Origin: Hofstenia miamia
Taxonomy: Eukaryota; Xenacoelomorpha; Acoela
DNA length: 64,000 nt
Direction: 5' to 3'
NCBI GenBank assembly: GCA_004352715.1
Contig: SCFE01000052.1
Span: forward strand, 497,958-561,957
The position numbers and the translations under genes were made by a program. Numbering within the stretch: position 1 is the first letter of the stretch; each line of letters starts with the position of its first letter. The notes under the pieces were generated by a model, which saw only the letters and a program-made list of their open reading frames with translations, was not told where the DNA came from and made no database searches. Positions 12,606 through 23,763 of the stretch are shown piece by piece.

Positions 12606-15404
12606 TGAATTTAATCCAAACTTAGCATCTAACGACAAAATTAATTGAAAGTGTTTTGAGGAATGCAAATATTTTTTAATCAATTTAGTCAAAGTCTCAC
12701 AAAAAACAACCGAGTGTTTGCATTACTAATAGAGAATATTCATTTAGGCTCTGAGGATGTTTCCAGCATTATTGCAGGAATCCATTCAGTCTCTACTAAA
12801 ATAGGACATCAAACCCAGGCACCACAACATCAATATCAACTAATTTTATTATTCTCAGTAGCGATAAACGACGTTGCCTTATTTCTAAATGTCGGCATTT
12901 ATCAATCAGATCGACAGACGACTGACACATCAAAGACGAAGTGAATGCACTGCGCAATCCTAATTAAGTAGACCGAAGTAATTAAAAGATATCAAAGAAC
13001 ACTCACCAATTTACGTCATAAGAAAGTCATTTCAACACATCATTTGATTCATAAGAACACTAACAAGCACCTGGATAAAAAAAACTGTCTCAGGAGAGTT
13101 TTAAAAGTTAGAATAAGTGACAAAATGATGCAGATGAGAAGACATTTACAATACATAACACTTTATGTGATAACCATAAACTATCAATTGTATCTTTAAA
13201 GTACCAAACCGTTTTGTCCACATTTTCAGGCAACTATCTACAAGTCTATTAGAAATTTGAGAAGTTTGGGATTTGAACACATCTATGTCTAAGTATGCTT
13301 CCCTGGTTTGGTGGACATTTGTGATTAGTATTATTTTTGCTCTTGGAGTATTAACTTTTTTCAATAGAAAATTCAATTTAACATCATTAATTGTTTAACT
13401 TTCACTGCTCTGCTGGACAACTAAATGGATAATATTTACTCCTTGCTGGTAATAAACAGGAATTTCCATAAGTTAAGTACAAATCACAGGTCATCTTTAA
13501 AAAGATCTCTCATTCATATTATTTCAAGAATAATTTGGAACATGGTTTACTCAAACTGCTCCTAAAGCACTTTTATATAGTAGTACTTTATTTAAAACTG
13601 AATAACAAAAACATTAAAAATTAAAGGAAAAAAAGACAAGTACTTCAGGGACAGAGGAAAATGTCTTTAAATGTTTAAGATTAGCATATGATGCATTAAC
13701 CTAGCTTTAAAAAGTAAAGAGATATCTGTTTTAATGTTCAGAGTAATTTGCAAGCCTTGCAATACTATTAAAATGTGATTTCCGAGTCTTTGCTTTTTTA
13801 AGTTTTGATATTTGAAATAAAGTAATGCAGTTTGAAAACCATCAGAGGGTCTGCCTAATTTTCGTCGCTGATTAGCGAAAAATATCAGACTAAGCATTGT
13901 CAATGCAACCACATCAGCATTTTGATATTATCGAGATATCTGGTTATCGCTCGAACAGTGGAGTCTTGCAATGATTTTGTTTACCATTGCACATAAAAAC
14001 AGACGTTCGTCAAATTTAAAATCAGTAGATGTTAGTTTATAAATTTTTTTGCCAAGAATTTTATAAAATGCTGCCAACAGTCTGGAATTTTTTTGCATCT
14101 TTTGATATACATTTTGGCACAAAGATGCATCTTTTGGTAAAAATATCGGCCACAATATGATTTTTGGTATACATTTCGTCATTTTTTTGGTATATATTTG
14201 GCAAAAAATGCATCGATTGATTTACAATGCGGCCAAAGAACGTCTTATTTTTCAAACAGTTGAATTGTTAGAAACCCAAATAATGGGTTACCACTTCATG
14301 CTAAAGAGCCATTCTCTTATGGTTTTGAAATTCAACATTAAATTATGATTTCGTATTTATAATGAAATATATTTACATAAAATTGGCAAAAATAAAATTA
14401 GTTTACCATTTAAAACCAAGCAAGTTTTGGAAAAGACATTCCTTTGAAATGGAAAATTTTATTTAAATACTCACTTGTTGTTTTATTTAAGTTCAAAAAG
14501 ATAATCATGAATAAATTATTTTGAATATTCATTGTATAAAAGAGTTTTCGTTTTCCGATTTCTTAGGAAACATCATGTATATGAAATTACAGAAAATGTA
14601 AAATTCAATTGCGCTCCTTTTCTACAAGTAGTTCACTTCGGTGGGTAAGTGTACATATTGCTACTTTTGCAAGCCCCATACAGACTGATAAAGGAAACAG
14701 CAAATTACAAACTGGTCACTTGGTATATATTTATGGATATTCATTTAGCAAATAGTTTTTAAGAAAGTGCTATATTTTTACTGTCTCTAGTCCTTTTGGG
14801 AAACGAATAATTTCTTTACATCTGTGTTAAAAAATTCAATTACCAAGGAATTGTGAAAATAATAAAGTGCTTGGACTATGATTCTTTGACCTTCGTGATA
14901 TGAAAGGCATATTAGACGAATGGTTTTTCCAAGTAAATTTTGATGGATGGACACTAAAACAAGTCTCTACATTGACTACATACTGCTAAAAATACTTTAA
15001 TTAGAAATTGACATCTAGCAGCAACTCATCGAATGTACACTTGGCCACTCTTAGAAAACCACATTTGACGAACAATCCTTTGAGAAACATGAGAGAGAAA
15101 TTTATTATTACATATTCATTCACAAAATCAAGGTCGTGCCTACATTCTTATGCATATCATATTGCTACAACAGGAAATTGACATTTTGCCGAGGATACTG
15201 TACTGCCTCAATATGAAACCCATCAAAAATTTATGATGTGATGAATCAACATGTCCACAGCACACCATCACGTAATATAGAATAATTATTCCCCAAATAC
15301 ATGGGATACTTGGTTGACTGATGTAGAAAGTATACCACTATGTGTTGACCTTCTATATAAAGCAAGACGAGGTTATATTAAATATTGACGGTAACGATTG
15401 AAGG
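12606..15404. other. Non-coding stretch with unrecognised small ORFs
   Basis: It includes a 93-codon frame (12663-12944, ATG start), a 76-codon frame on the minus strand (13146-13376) and an 81-codon frame on the minus strand (13667-13912). None has a motif I recognise, and all are within chance length. Between about 14090 and 14215 a degenerate short motif (TTTTTGGTATACATTTGG and ATGCATC) recurs, which explains the repeated Met/Ile/Tyr/Lys words in overlapping minus-strand frames. Confidence 0.45.
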
Positions 15405-15503
15405 CTATTTCTTAGGGCCCAGCGGTATGAAAATTTTTGTAGTCGATTCGGTTCGGTATCCCTCAAAATACCGCGGTATCGGGTCAGTATCGGTATAATT
15501 ATA

Positions 15504-15504
15504 C

Positions 15505-15539
<35 letters not shown>
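15504..15539. repeat. (TA)n microsatellite inside hAT-like element
   Basis: About 35 bp of TA repeats, interrupted by single C and G changes, just inside the left arm of the hAT-like element. Confidence 0.9.
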
Positions 15540-15803
15540 GCTCTATTTCTAAAGCTACTATTTTTCATGTTTTTATGTAGTTGGCATCTTAACTGTCGCC
15601 TACCCCTATTCTTAATTGCAAGGGGGCAAAATTGCAAAATCCTCAAATCTTAGAATTGGGATCTCATTCTGTACACCATTTTGTAGCGCTTCATTAAACT
15701 AAGAAAACCCATATAATCTTTCCAAGATTTTCATTATTTTCATTGTCAATACAAGCGTTAAAATTTTACATTATATTTCACTGTAATGTTTTTTCAAAAT
15801 GTT

Positions 15804-15804
15804 N

Positions 15805-15843
<39 letters not shown>
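15804..15843. repeat. (TA)n microsatellite beginning at a single N
   Basis: TA repeat of about 38 bp that starts directly after a single undetermined base at 15804. This is one of three single-N sites in the window and may mark a contig join or a closed gap. Confidence 0.9.
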
Positions 15844-15844
<1 letters not shown>

Positions 15845-17036
15845 AATGAAAAAACATTAAGATCAAAATAATAGTTACAGGCAATTGCTACCTAAAACAA
15901 CTAAAAAGAATTATAGATAAGAAGAGTAAATCCTCGAGTCTAAAAATTATATCTGTAACCTTCTCACTAAGTTCGGGGTTAAGGCATATTTTAGAATGCC
16001 AAATTCCGATTTGATGATTGTGTTTAAATTATGTTTGTTAAATGAATGGATAACTTATGTGGGGAGGACAAAATTATTGTGGAATGTCAGATGCTCTTAT
16101 ACACTCTGCATATCTTTAAATTTAAAATCAACCTTCAAAGTTTTAGGTACAGCTTCTACACGAGGATTTGCAGTAGTTACTAGCTTCTTATTTTTTTACC
16201 TAAAAAATTGACATTATTTTTCAAAAACTAATTTTTCACCTTCTTTTGAAATTAGAAATTATTTGGATTTTAATTATTTTAGGTATTTATTTCAACTCTA
16301 CAGAGTTAAAATTAAAGACAAAAATAACATATCCTCTTTTGCAGTATATTATACCATGGTTGTATCAATTATATGACATTTTTCAGAGTTCCTATGTAAA
16401 AGAGAATTGATTACTAAATTTTGACTTTATTGACTTATGAGAGACCAGTAATTGTAAATGTGCATGAATTGTATTGAAAATTAGAGTATGACAAAGAGAA
16501 TAGAATTAACTGCACCATGGAAGCATGTTTAACATCACAATGTAAGAAACACGTGCAACCTTACAGAAATGTTACATATCACCAGTTTATTAAAACTGCA
16601 ATGGATCTTTCGACATTGATCAAATAAAAAGGATTAAATTTCATAATCATGACTATAGCGTTACAAAGAAATAAATGCAGCGAATGGACACGTTATAAAA
16701 TCTGATTTTTTAAAGAAAAAATCTATAAATAGCTCGTTTGTGTGAACGTATTTTTGATAAAATTTAATCAGCCACAAAACTGTAGTAGTATGAACGATAA
16801 ACTTATTTCTTAAAAAATTTCCCGAGTTTTCCAACGTGCTATATTCTAGACTTCGTACAGAACTATTAAAGTTTTTATAGTGTAAATATTCACCCGAGGG
16901 GTTGGATGCAATATTTTTAAATAAAATACCAATCAATTTTTTAGGCAAGATACCGCGGTATCGGTATTTTTCGGTATTGTCAAAATACTGCGGGATCGGT
17001 TTCGGTATCGATATACCGCCAGGCCCTACTATTTCT

Positions 17037-18946
17037 TACATATATGTATATATGCTACATTATAGATATTTGTGTATTATAATTTAGTTTTTAACTTTTT
17101 GTGGTTTTCTAGGGGTTGTCGGATTAATTTGCTTGCTATTATACATTGCAAATGTAAACATCAAATATTAAAATATATTATAACTAAAGACTTCACTAAA
17201 AATCACACAAATTCTCATAGCCTTCTAAAAACTTTGTTATTTCTATTTCTAAATTCTCCACTCAACTACTTTGCTAGCTGCGGCATTTATCTTCCATCAA
17301 AGGCTAGCATTCTTAAGCCAGCCAGGATGACCGGAATCTTGACAGGAACAGGAAAATGTAACAATGGTAATTTTAAGTGAAGAACACTTGCCTTCAAAAT
17401 AAACATTGGGCAGTGTAAAAAAGGAAAAAAATTAGAGCAATTTGTTATCAATAACATGGTCAAAACCTTTTAAAAAAGCGAACAAAATATATGCCATTAA
17501 AAATATGTTATCATCATTTTGTTTTTATACACATTAGTATATTCTTATCCGAAATAAAAAGTATTGGAAACCTGAAGTGGAAACACAGATTAGATTGCAG
17601 AACATTTTGATATGCAGATAAAGACATAGTTTCTCACCGAAGCTCTAGATAAAGCTCGCTAATGAACCTAATGGATGACATACGAATAATATTTCTTAGT
17701 CTTCCAATTATAGATTTACCCCAAGCATGCCAAGATTATTTGAGACTGCATTCATATTTTTGTAGGTAATATGGAGGAGAATAAGTTTACCACAAAATTA
17801 TATCTTTACCTAAAATAAAATCAATTTAAAGTAAAAGATGCATAAAATCCAATGCAAATATAGATAATTTACAATACAAAATACCAGTGTCATAAGTAGC
17901 ACTATTTCTTATTAATTAGCTTAATTGTGTCGCTAGACGAAAGTGACGACAGCCAAGGATAGAACGACGAGACAGTCAGATAATTGCAAGTTTCTTTCAA
18001 CAACCTTTTAAGTTGCACTCATTAGACAACTATAAGGCATTTTTGCATCATACAAACGACATTCTGGAGCATACCTACGTGGATGTAAATTTGATAGGAC
18101 CACTCAGAGCTTGCAATTTACAAAAATGAAAACATAAATTTTCAAAAATAATCAATTACAATTTACATATTTTCTGCTTTACAAAGTTATCAATATCAAT
18201 ATAATATTAAAGTGAAGAGTATTATGAATAATAAATATAAGTGAGCCGAAGTAACTTCAAAATAATGAGAAATTCCTTTGTCTAGTTTCATGAAAAAGAA
18301 TTTTTTTAGTATTTTTGATTAAATTTTGTTGCTAATTTTACCAACTCATACAAGAAAGGAAACTATTTTTGTAACTGGGTGTTGCTAGGATTTTCAGAAA
18401 TTTAAGAGAATATTCCAAACTGCAATGACTAAAATATTTTTTGCAATCGGCAGTAATAATGCTATTAAATAAACTTATCAAATATTTGATATCAATGATT
18501 GAACTAAATGTCACTCAGACTTAATTCTAAAAAATGGATTATTTGAAAGCACTATCTTTTCATACAAGGGGAAGCTCTTCTCAAAACTTTAGGGCAAAAC
18601 GTATTTCAAATATTATAATTGAGCTAATATACGTCATAAAACTAATTTCCTGTTAATTTTTTCTGAATTTTTCGAAACATTCGTCCTATTTTAGAAAATA
18701 GAAATTCGTTTCAGTTTTCCGAAGTACAGAGTTTCAAATTCAACAAATAGTCTTCAAATATTTGACTAAAAGAACGTTTTTCAAATGTGAAATTCTCTTT
18801 TAAAGATTTATTATATATAATTAATTGTGGAATTGGAATTTTGAATATGAACATTTGTACTTTAATAAATCTTAAGCCAGTCCTTTAGGAGAAACAGATT
18901 GACTGCAACGTATACCCTAACAATCGGGACTCATTTTTGAAGTAGG
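17037..18946. other. AT-rich spacer
   Basis: No gene is recognisable. A 102-codon frame at 17072-17380 lacks any known domain, and its first codon is not ATG. A slightly more GC-rich patch around 17930-17990 has no structure that I can assign. Confidence 0.45.
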
Positions 18947-19703
18947 CCTATAATGAGCTGTGGTAGGGTTGCTCAAGCAGACTGATGAAAGAGTGAATTC
19001 ACGATCCGATGGGGCCTCACCCTTGAAGTGTGCCACTAAGGCCGGCGTAAACGTGTGAAGCCTCTGGCAACCCCTGGCGACATAGTGCTGACCTGTATTG
19101 AGTCTGATCAGCAGAGTAAAGCCGAAGGCCGAATTTCATTTGAGAGGGTTGCGCCTCTCTCGCTATAGCCAACAAGGCTACTCAAGGTGGTAACTTTGAG
19201 AGCGCCTGCTGGCTGATATAAAGATCCGTAAGAACTATATCGGGAGTTATGCTCCACCGAATGCAAAGCATCTAGTGGAAATGTTCCTCCACGGGGGATT
19301 AAAACATGTCGGATCAAAACGACCTGTGACACAGTAAAGCTGCCTCACAGGGAACCATAAGGGCTACGCCCAAATCGTCCTAGAGAGTACCTCCTCGCGC
19401 TGGTTCCTTGATATTAATACCAAACACTCAATGGGCGCACCTACATCAGACTTTAAAACCAAGGTAATAGAAGGTGCCACCATGTGTACTTTGTACATAT
19501 GGGGGCGGTAACGGCCGAGAAGCATGTCTGTTCAGTTTTGGGTAGGCAGACGGCGACACAGGAGTAACACTGTTAGCAAGACTGCTACTAGTGCCAGTAA
19601 TGAGTGCGACTCATGGGGCAGTCATACAAGAATACCTCTTTGTCTCTGGCCTATGAGATAGGACTAGGCCAACGTTTGCTGTGCCTTCCTATAATGAGCT
19701 ATG
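18947..19703. mobile_element. GC-rich insert flanked by a 16-bp target-site duplication (retroposed)
   Basis: The sequence CCTATAATGAGCTGTG at 18947-18962 recurs as CCTATAATGAGCTATG at 19688-19703, with one mismatch. Between them lies about 725 bp of distinctly GC-richer DNA than the surroundings. Long target duplications of this size are typical of target-primed insertion by LINE machinery (established knowledge), so the insert is probably a retroposed element, either a truncated or non-autonomous non-LTR retrotransposon or a long SINE-like unit. No reverse transcriptase motif, long ORF or poly-A tail is visible. The 74-codon minus-strand frame at 19108-19332 is not recognisable. Orientation is not resolved. 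Confidence 0.7.
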
Positions 19704-22468
19704 TTTTTAATCACTGCTCTATGGCACCACAAAATACTTTCTCTTACTACTTAAAAGTGATTACTTGGAATTAGAAATACCTTTATGTTGACTATAAAGA
19801 GCACTTTGTGAATTATGGCGTAAAGTACTTTGTTATGAATCCCTGCATCCCCAATTTACAAAGATTAAAATGCACTTTACACTTTTCTCCAATTCACTAA
19901 TGAATTTATTCAAATAAAAGTCTGTTTTATATCAAGGAATTAACTAACTTTGAATTATAATAAATTTTGTGGAAAACTAAATCTCAGAGATACCATAAAG
20001 CCACAACTCATCAATTGTTACTGTCAGATACAAGTATTACTGTATTTACCATGTGTGTGGGTATTGATGAAACCATACAGAGATGCTGCCCTCTAAATTA
20101 GCAATGAGGAAGTTAAGTTTCACTAAAATCTATTTAGTGATTTTAAACCCTAAAACTTATACAAATGTATCTGACAACTACATTGCAGTTTAATCATTAA
20201 TATTTCACTGGAGTTTAAACTGCTTTATATATTTTCATTTACCAATTGAGTATCTAATTTTTTCAGTTAACTTCTGAGATCTGGAATTGAGATGGGCCTA
20301 AAAATGTATCTTGAGCCAGAGCCTAAGACATTTACCGGTTAGTTATAATATAGTTATCTATTATTTATTAACAACATTTAAAATAACACAAGCATTTGAA
20401 TCAGATAGTCTTTGATTTGCAGCGAATTCATATAACAATAGTTAAATAGCAACATATTAATAATAAATGCCACGATTGGCACCAAAGCTCTTAATCAAAT
20501 TTATCTTGCTTCGCAGTTTTGAGTTAAAATATTAAATATTGATAAAACAACGTCTGGAATTATTGTCCAAAGACATGTAGCAATTGTTTATGACGTATTA
20601 ATTTAGTATAATTGTCTAGTGATAGATTGTCAATTTTCACAAAACTTGAATTGAAGTGTTAATTTCTTTCATATTTATATTGCAAAAAAATCTATAATAG
20701 CAAGCTTCAATGTAAATTTTGTTTCCAGGAAATTTGAGAAACAAGCTTCTCTCTTTGATTACATGTAGATTTTTCATAGAAATTATATTATATTTCTATC
20801 TTAGCTTTGCTAAATACATCAAATTAGACAAACTAAATTTCATAACAAATGTGATAAACATTTACCGCAGAAATCAGACAAATTTAAAATCAGTAAATAC
20901 AGTTTAATTTTGAACAGATATGTGAAGGGTATACTTGCTAACAAAAGATTTTATTATTAAAAGATCACTGACTAAAAACCAGTTAACACTATCACAACAT
21001 AGTTTTTCTATTCTTAACTAGAGTATTTTAAAATTTGAGATGCCACGTCTTCCAAAAAGGAAAGATAAAAACTTTGTTCGTTTCTAAAATTATTAATGTT
21101 TGACAAATTTGTCTGTCACCTTAACCTTATCGTTTCAAATAATCCAAGCAGCCAGTTAAATTTCAGGAGCTATTCTGCCAAAATTTCATTGCAAATTTTT
21201 TGTCAAAATCTACTACAGCAAGAATTATTTAACCAATCCCAAATTCCACTAATTGGCACCCAGACACAAAAACAACTTTTTAGGGATAAACTTCAATAAC
21301 ATTTGTTAATCACTGAGATTAGGCTTTTCCAAACAATCATTTTCAAGAAGGATATCATAGGATATTAAATATGACAGATATTGTTTTTTCATGCAGCACT
21401 TATTAGTATTTTTTATTAGTTAAAGGGTCAGTGATTATTCGTATTGTAGTATAATATTTTCAGTTATCAATCACCTATGGAATAAACTAAACAATACATG
21501 AATGGGGAATGATAAAAAAGCAGAATATAAACTTAGAAATGTTCAGCATTGAAACAAAACAAAATATATAGTAATGTTAACTGTTATGTTGTTGTTTGTT
21601 ATAGCATTTGATTTGATAATCCATATGACCCGCATTTAATATGCCTCACAGCTTCATTAAATGAAAAATAAGTTCAATTGGAATGCAAACGCTTGATTGA
21701 CATTTGCCAAAACTCGTCTAAATCCTTTTAAAACAACTTTGAATAAAACTCAACATTTATGTGAGATCATTGCACTTCACAGGGAATAAATGCTTTTAAA
21801 AGAATTCATTAAAAAAATTCACAATTTTCAATCAGAAAAATATTTGGAGACATGATAATTGTGTAGTTTCCAAAATGCAATTTATATTTGACCAAGGCCA
21901 ACCAGCAAATCAATTATTAAAATGCATTCGTTAGTAACTAAGGCAAATCTAATTTGGAGAATGTCATTTTGAAGAGGCTGATTTTTATAACCTTTAGAAC
22001 ATCATGAGTTATAATGAAATTGTTTCAAGTTGCTTGCTAATTTTAATTGAAAATATATTTCCTTTATATTTGATCAATAACACTGTTTTCATAGGCAGTA
22101 ATTAAAAACAATAAAACTTTATCAATATATTAACTAGAGTAATAGGGATATAATTAATTAAATCGGATACTAATAAAATATTTGTAGATAAAACTACTGG
22201 CTGAGTACAACTATTGTGGGCTTATGATTTAAATAAAAAATTTGGTAGTATCATAGGAATGTACGTTAATGCTTCTGCGGAGATAACATGATGTCAATTA
22301 TATTTGGTTTAAAAAGAATGAAAGATATTATACATGTATAAATGAAGTCTATTACAAAATTACAAATCATAATTAGTTATAACATTCGATATCTTATTGA
22401 TAATATTTCTGATTTAAAGTAGATATGGACGGCTTTCGACTACCGGCGATTCAAGAGCACTAGTGAGT
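19704..22468. other. AT-rich spacer
   Basis: No gene, RNA or transposon end is recognised. Frames at 20719-20907 and 21096-21299 are short, lack known domains and are of chance length. The last roughly 40 bases before the Tc1 element (22425-22468) are unusually GC-rich. Confidence 0.5.
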
Positions 22469-22496
22469 TATAGTTGGCTGCAAAAAAAATGAGACT
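22469..22496 (+). repeat. Left terminal inverted repeat of Tc1 element
   Basis: This is the inverted counterpart of 23738-23763. It lies downstream of the transposase stop codon, about 95 bp away. Confidence 0.9.
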
Positions 22497-22591
22497 AGAA
22501 AAAAAGGCATATTACTTTTGAATTACTGAACGTAACAACTCAAGAAAGGTAAGATTTTAAAGATACATTAAAGGACTATAAGTAAAAAGCA

Positions 22592-23533
22592 TCAAAGTCT
22601 AATTTGTTTTCCTCCTGTAGAAATAACTTCATTCAAACGAACTGAAACTGATTTCATTAAATTGGACTTCATTTCAGATGTCAAAATGTGTTGACTTTTT
22701 TGGATTTTTTCTTTTAAATCGGATATATTTTTCGGATTTTTCTTCTCAACGTCATTTTTCAATATCTGCCACACATTTTCGATTGGAGAAAGATCAGCAG
22801 AACTTGGTGGCCATTGCAAAAACTGGATATTATTTTCAGAAAACCAATTTTTTGTCTTTGCTGACGTGTGCGGGGTTGCTCCGTCCTGTTGGAGTATCCA
22901 TCCATCATCATATAAAGCATCAGCATAAGGCATAAATTCAGCTATAATTTGGCAATATCTTTGACTGTCGATTGTGGCTTTTCCATCTAAAATTTTCAAA
23001 TAAAACCCACGATAGGAAAGTGCTCCCCAAACCATAATTTTTTGGTCGAACTTTGGAACCGCTTTTGTTGGTCTTGGACATTTCTTTGACGACCACACTT
23101 GTACTTTGTTTCTGTGTAGTTGAAATACGCACTCATCAGTTATCCAAACATCTTCAAAAGTGTAGTCTTTCCAATCTTTCACGAAATTTAATCTTTTTTC
23201 TTGATGTTCTTTTGTAATCAGAAGTCGATTTTTTCTGCCAATTTTTGTAACTCCACTTTTTTTCAGTGTTCTCTGAACTGTGGTTTCATGCACAGAGATG
23301 TCGGCTTCAGTTTGAAGTCGGTTTGCAATTTTTTTCCCAGAAATATAGGGATTTTTGAGAGCAATTGCGACTGTTTTCTGAATGAATTTTCCAATAATTT
23401 TTCGAGGGCGTCCACTTCCTTTTCTTCTTTTGAGAGATTCTCCTTGTCGAATTTTTTTCAGCTTTCGAAAATAAGTTGATCGAGAAATTTGCGATGTCGC
23501 AAAGGCGTTTTTAAGCTGTTCCAACCTTTCCAT
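22592..23533 (-). CDS. Tc1-type transposase, intact
   Basis: A 313-residue DNA transposase that would cut and paste its own element at TA sites in the nucleus. The first ATG of the frame is at 23533, and upstream in-frame codons lack an ATG, so this start is chosen. The N-terminal part (about residues 1-38) looks like the first helix-turn-helix. GSGRPRK at 39-45 is the GRPR-like linker seen in Tc1 proteins. A second helix-turn-helix covers about 65-95 (ISGKKIANRL to TVQRTLKKSG). The catalytic triad is visible: Asp133 in WITDECVF, Asp217 in WILQQDGATPHTS, and Glu252 in DLSPIENVW. There are 34 residues between the last two, so DD34E. Length and motif order are those of a complete family member, with no stop or frameshift. 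Codon use is AT-rich like the surroundings. Activity is inferred, not shown. Confidence 0.95.
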   Translation of the reverse strand: MERLEQLKNAFATSQISRSTYFRKLKKIRQGESLKRRKGSGRPRKIIGKFIQKTVAIALKNPYISGKKIANRLQTEADISVHETTVQRTLKKSGVTKIGRKNRLLITKEHQEKRLNFVKDWKDYTFEDVWITDECVFQLHRNKVQVWSSKKCPRPTKAVPKFDQKIMVWGALSYRGFYLKILDGKATIDSQRYCQIIAEFMPYADALYDDGWILQQDGATPHTSAKTKNWFSENNIQFLQWPPSSADLSPIENVWQILKNDVEKKNPKNISDLKEKIQKSQHILTSEMKSNLMKSVSVRLNEVISTGGKQIRL

Positions 23534-23737
23534 TCCGAAGAAATCAAGTAGAAACTTTGCAAAGCAAAACAATTTGTTTGGTAAGTATTTTCCAATAATT
23601 ACGAAGTACCAGTTTAATTAATTAACTTATTTGTTTGACCATTTTAAAGTTCACAAAATTCTCGTTGTCTTTTATTTTTATAGTTTTCCTCTAAAACGTC
23701 TCAATACGTTTCCACAAAGCGTGAAAAATAGGTGTTC

Positions 23738-23763
23738 AGTCTCATTTTTTGCAGCCAACTATA
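23738..23763 (-). repeat. Right terminal inverted repeat of Tc1 element
   Basis: This is the inverted counterpart of 22469-22496, about 205 bp upstream of the transposase start. The interval between probably holds the promoter, but no box is certain in such AT-rich DNA. Confidence 0.9.

Larger units (their letters stand above)
15405..17036. mobile_element. Non-autonomous hAT-like transposon with 8-bp target duplication
   Basis: The element (15413-17028, 1616 bp) starts TAGGGCCCAGCGGTAT and ends with the inverted counterpart ATACCGCCAGGCCCTA. The octamer CTATTTCT lies directly outside both ends (15405-15412 and 17029-17036) without mismatch. An 8-bp duplication is diagnostic of hAT elements (established knowledge). 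Both subterminal regions are rich in GGTATCGG/CCGATACC words, repeated several times and ordered as inverted arms. The interior is AT-rich, with two TA microsatellites and a single N at 15804. Frames inside, such as 15996-16211 and 16661-16948, show no transposase motif, so the element probably depends on a transposase made elsewhere. Confidence 0.85.
22469..23763 (-). mobile_element. Complete Tc1/mariner (DD34E) transposon
   Basis: The element is about 1.29 kb. Its inverted ends read TATAGTTGGCTGC, an A-run, then TGAGACT on the left (22469-22496). The right end (23738-23763) has the same sequence inverted. The only difference is an A-run of eight versus six. TA dinucleotides sit at both borders, so the duplicated TA could be the outer or the next inner pair. 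The inverted repeats stop matching after about 26-28 bp. Inside is one uninterrupted transposase on the minus strand. Near-identical ends together with an intact reading frame suggest a recent insertion. Confidence 0.93.

Noticed and set aside
12663-12944. 93-residue frame next to the dispersed repeat
   Set aside because: No known domain, no link to the repeat, and chance length.
14061-14255. Overlapping minus-strand frames with repeated Met/Cys/Ile/Pro/Lys words
   Set aside because: They reflect a degenerate short DNA repeat (ATACATTTTGGCA and ATGCATC) rather than a protein repeat, since two frames show it equally.
15353-16948. Search for a hAT transposase inside the 15413-17028 element
   Set aside because: Frames inside are short, AT-driven or microsatellite-based, and no dimerisation or catalytic motif could be seen.
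22678-23479. Several plus-strand and minus-strand frames overlapping the Tc1 transposase
   Set aside because: They lie in other frames of the transposase gene, whose motifs are clear, so they are shadows.
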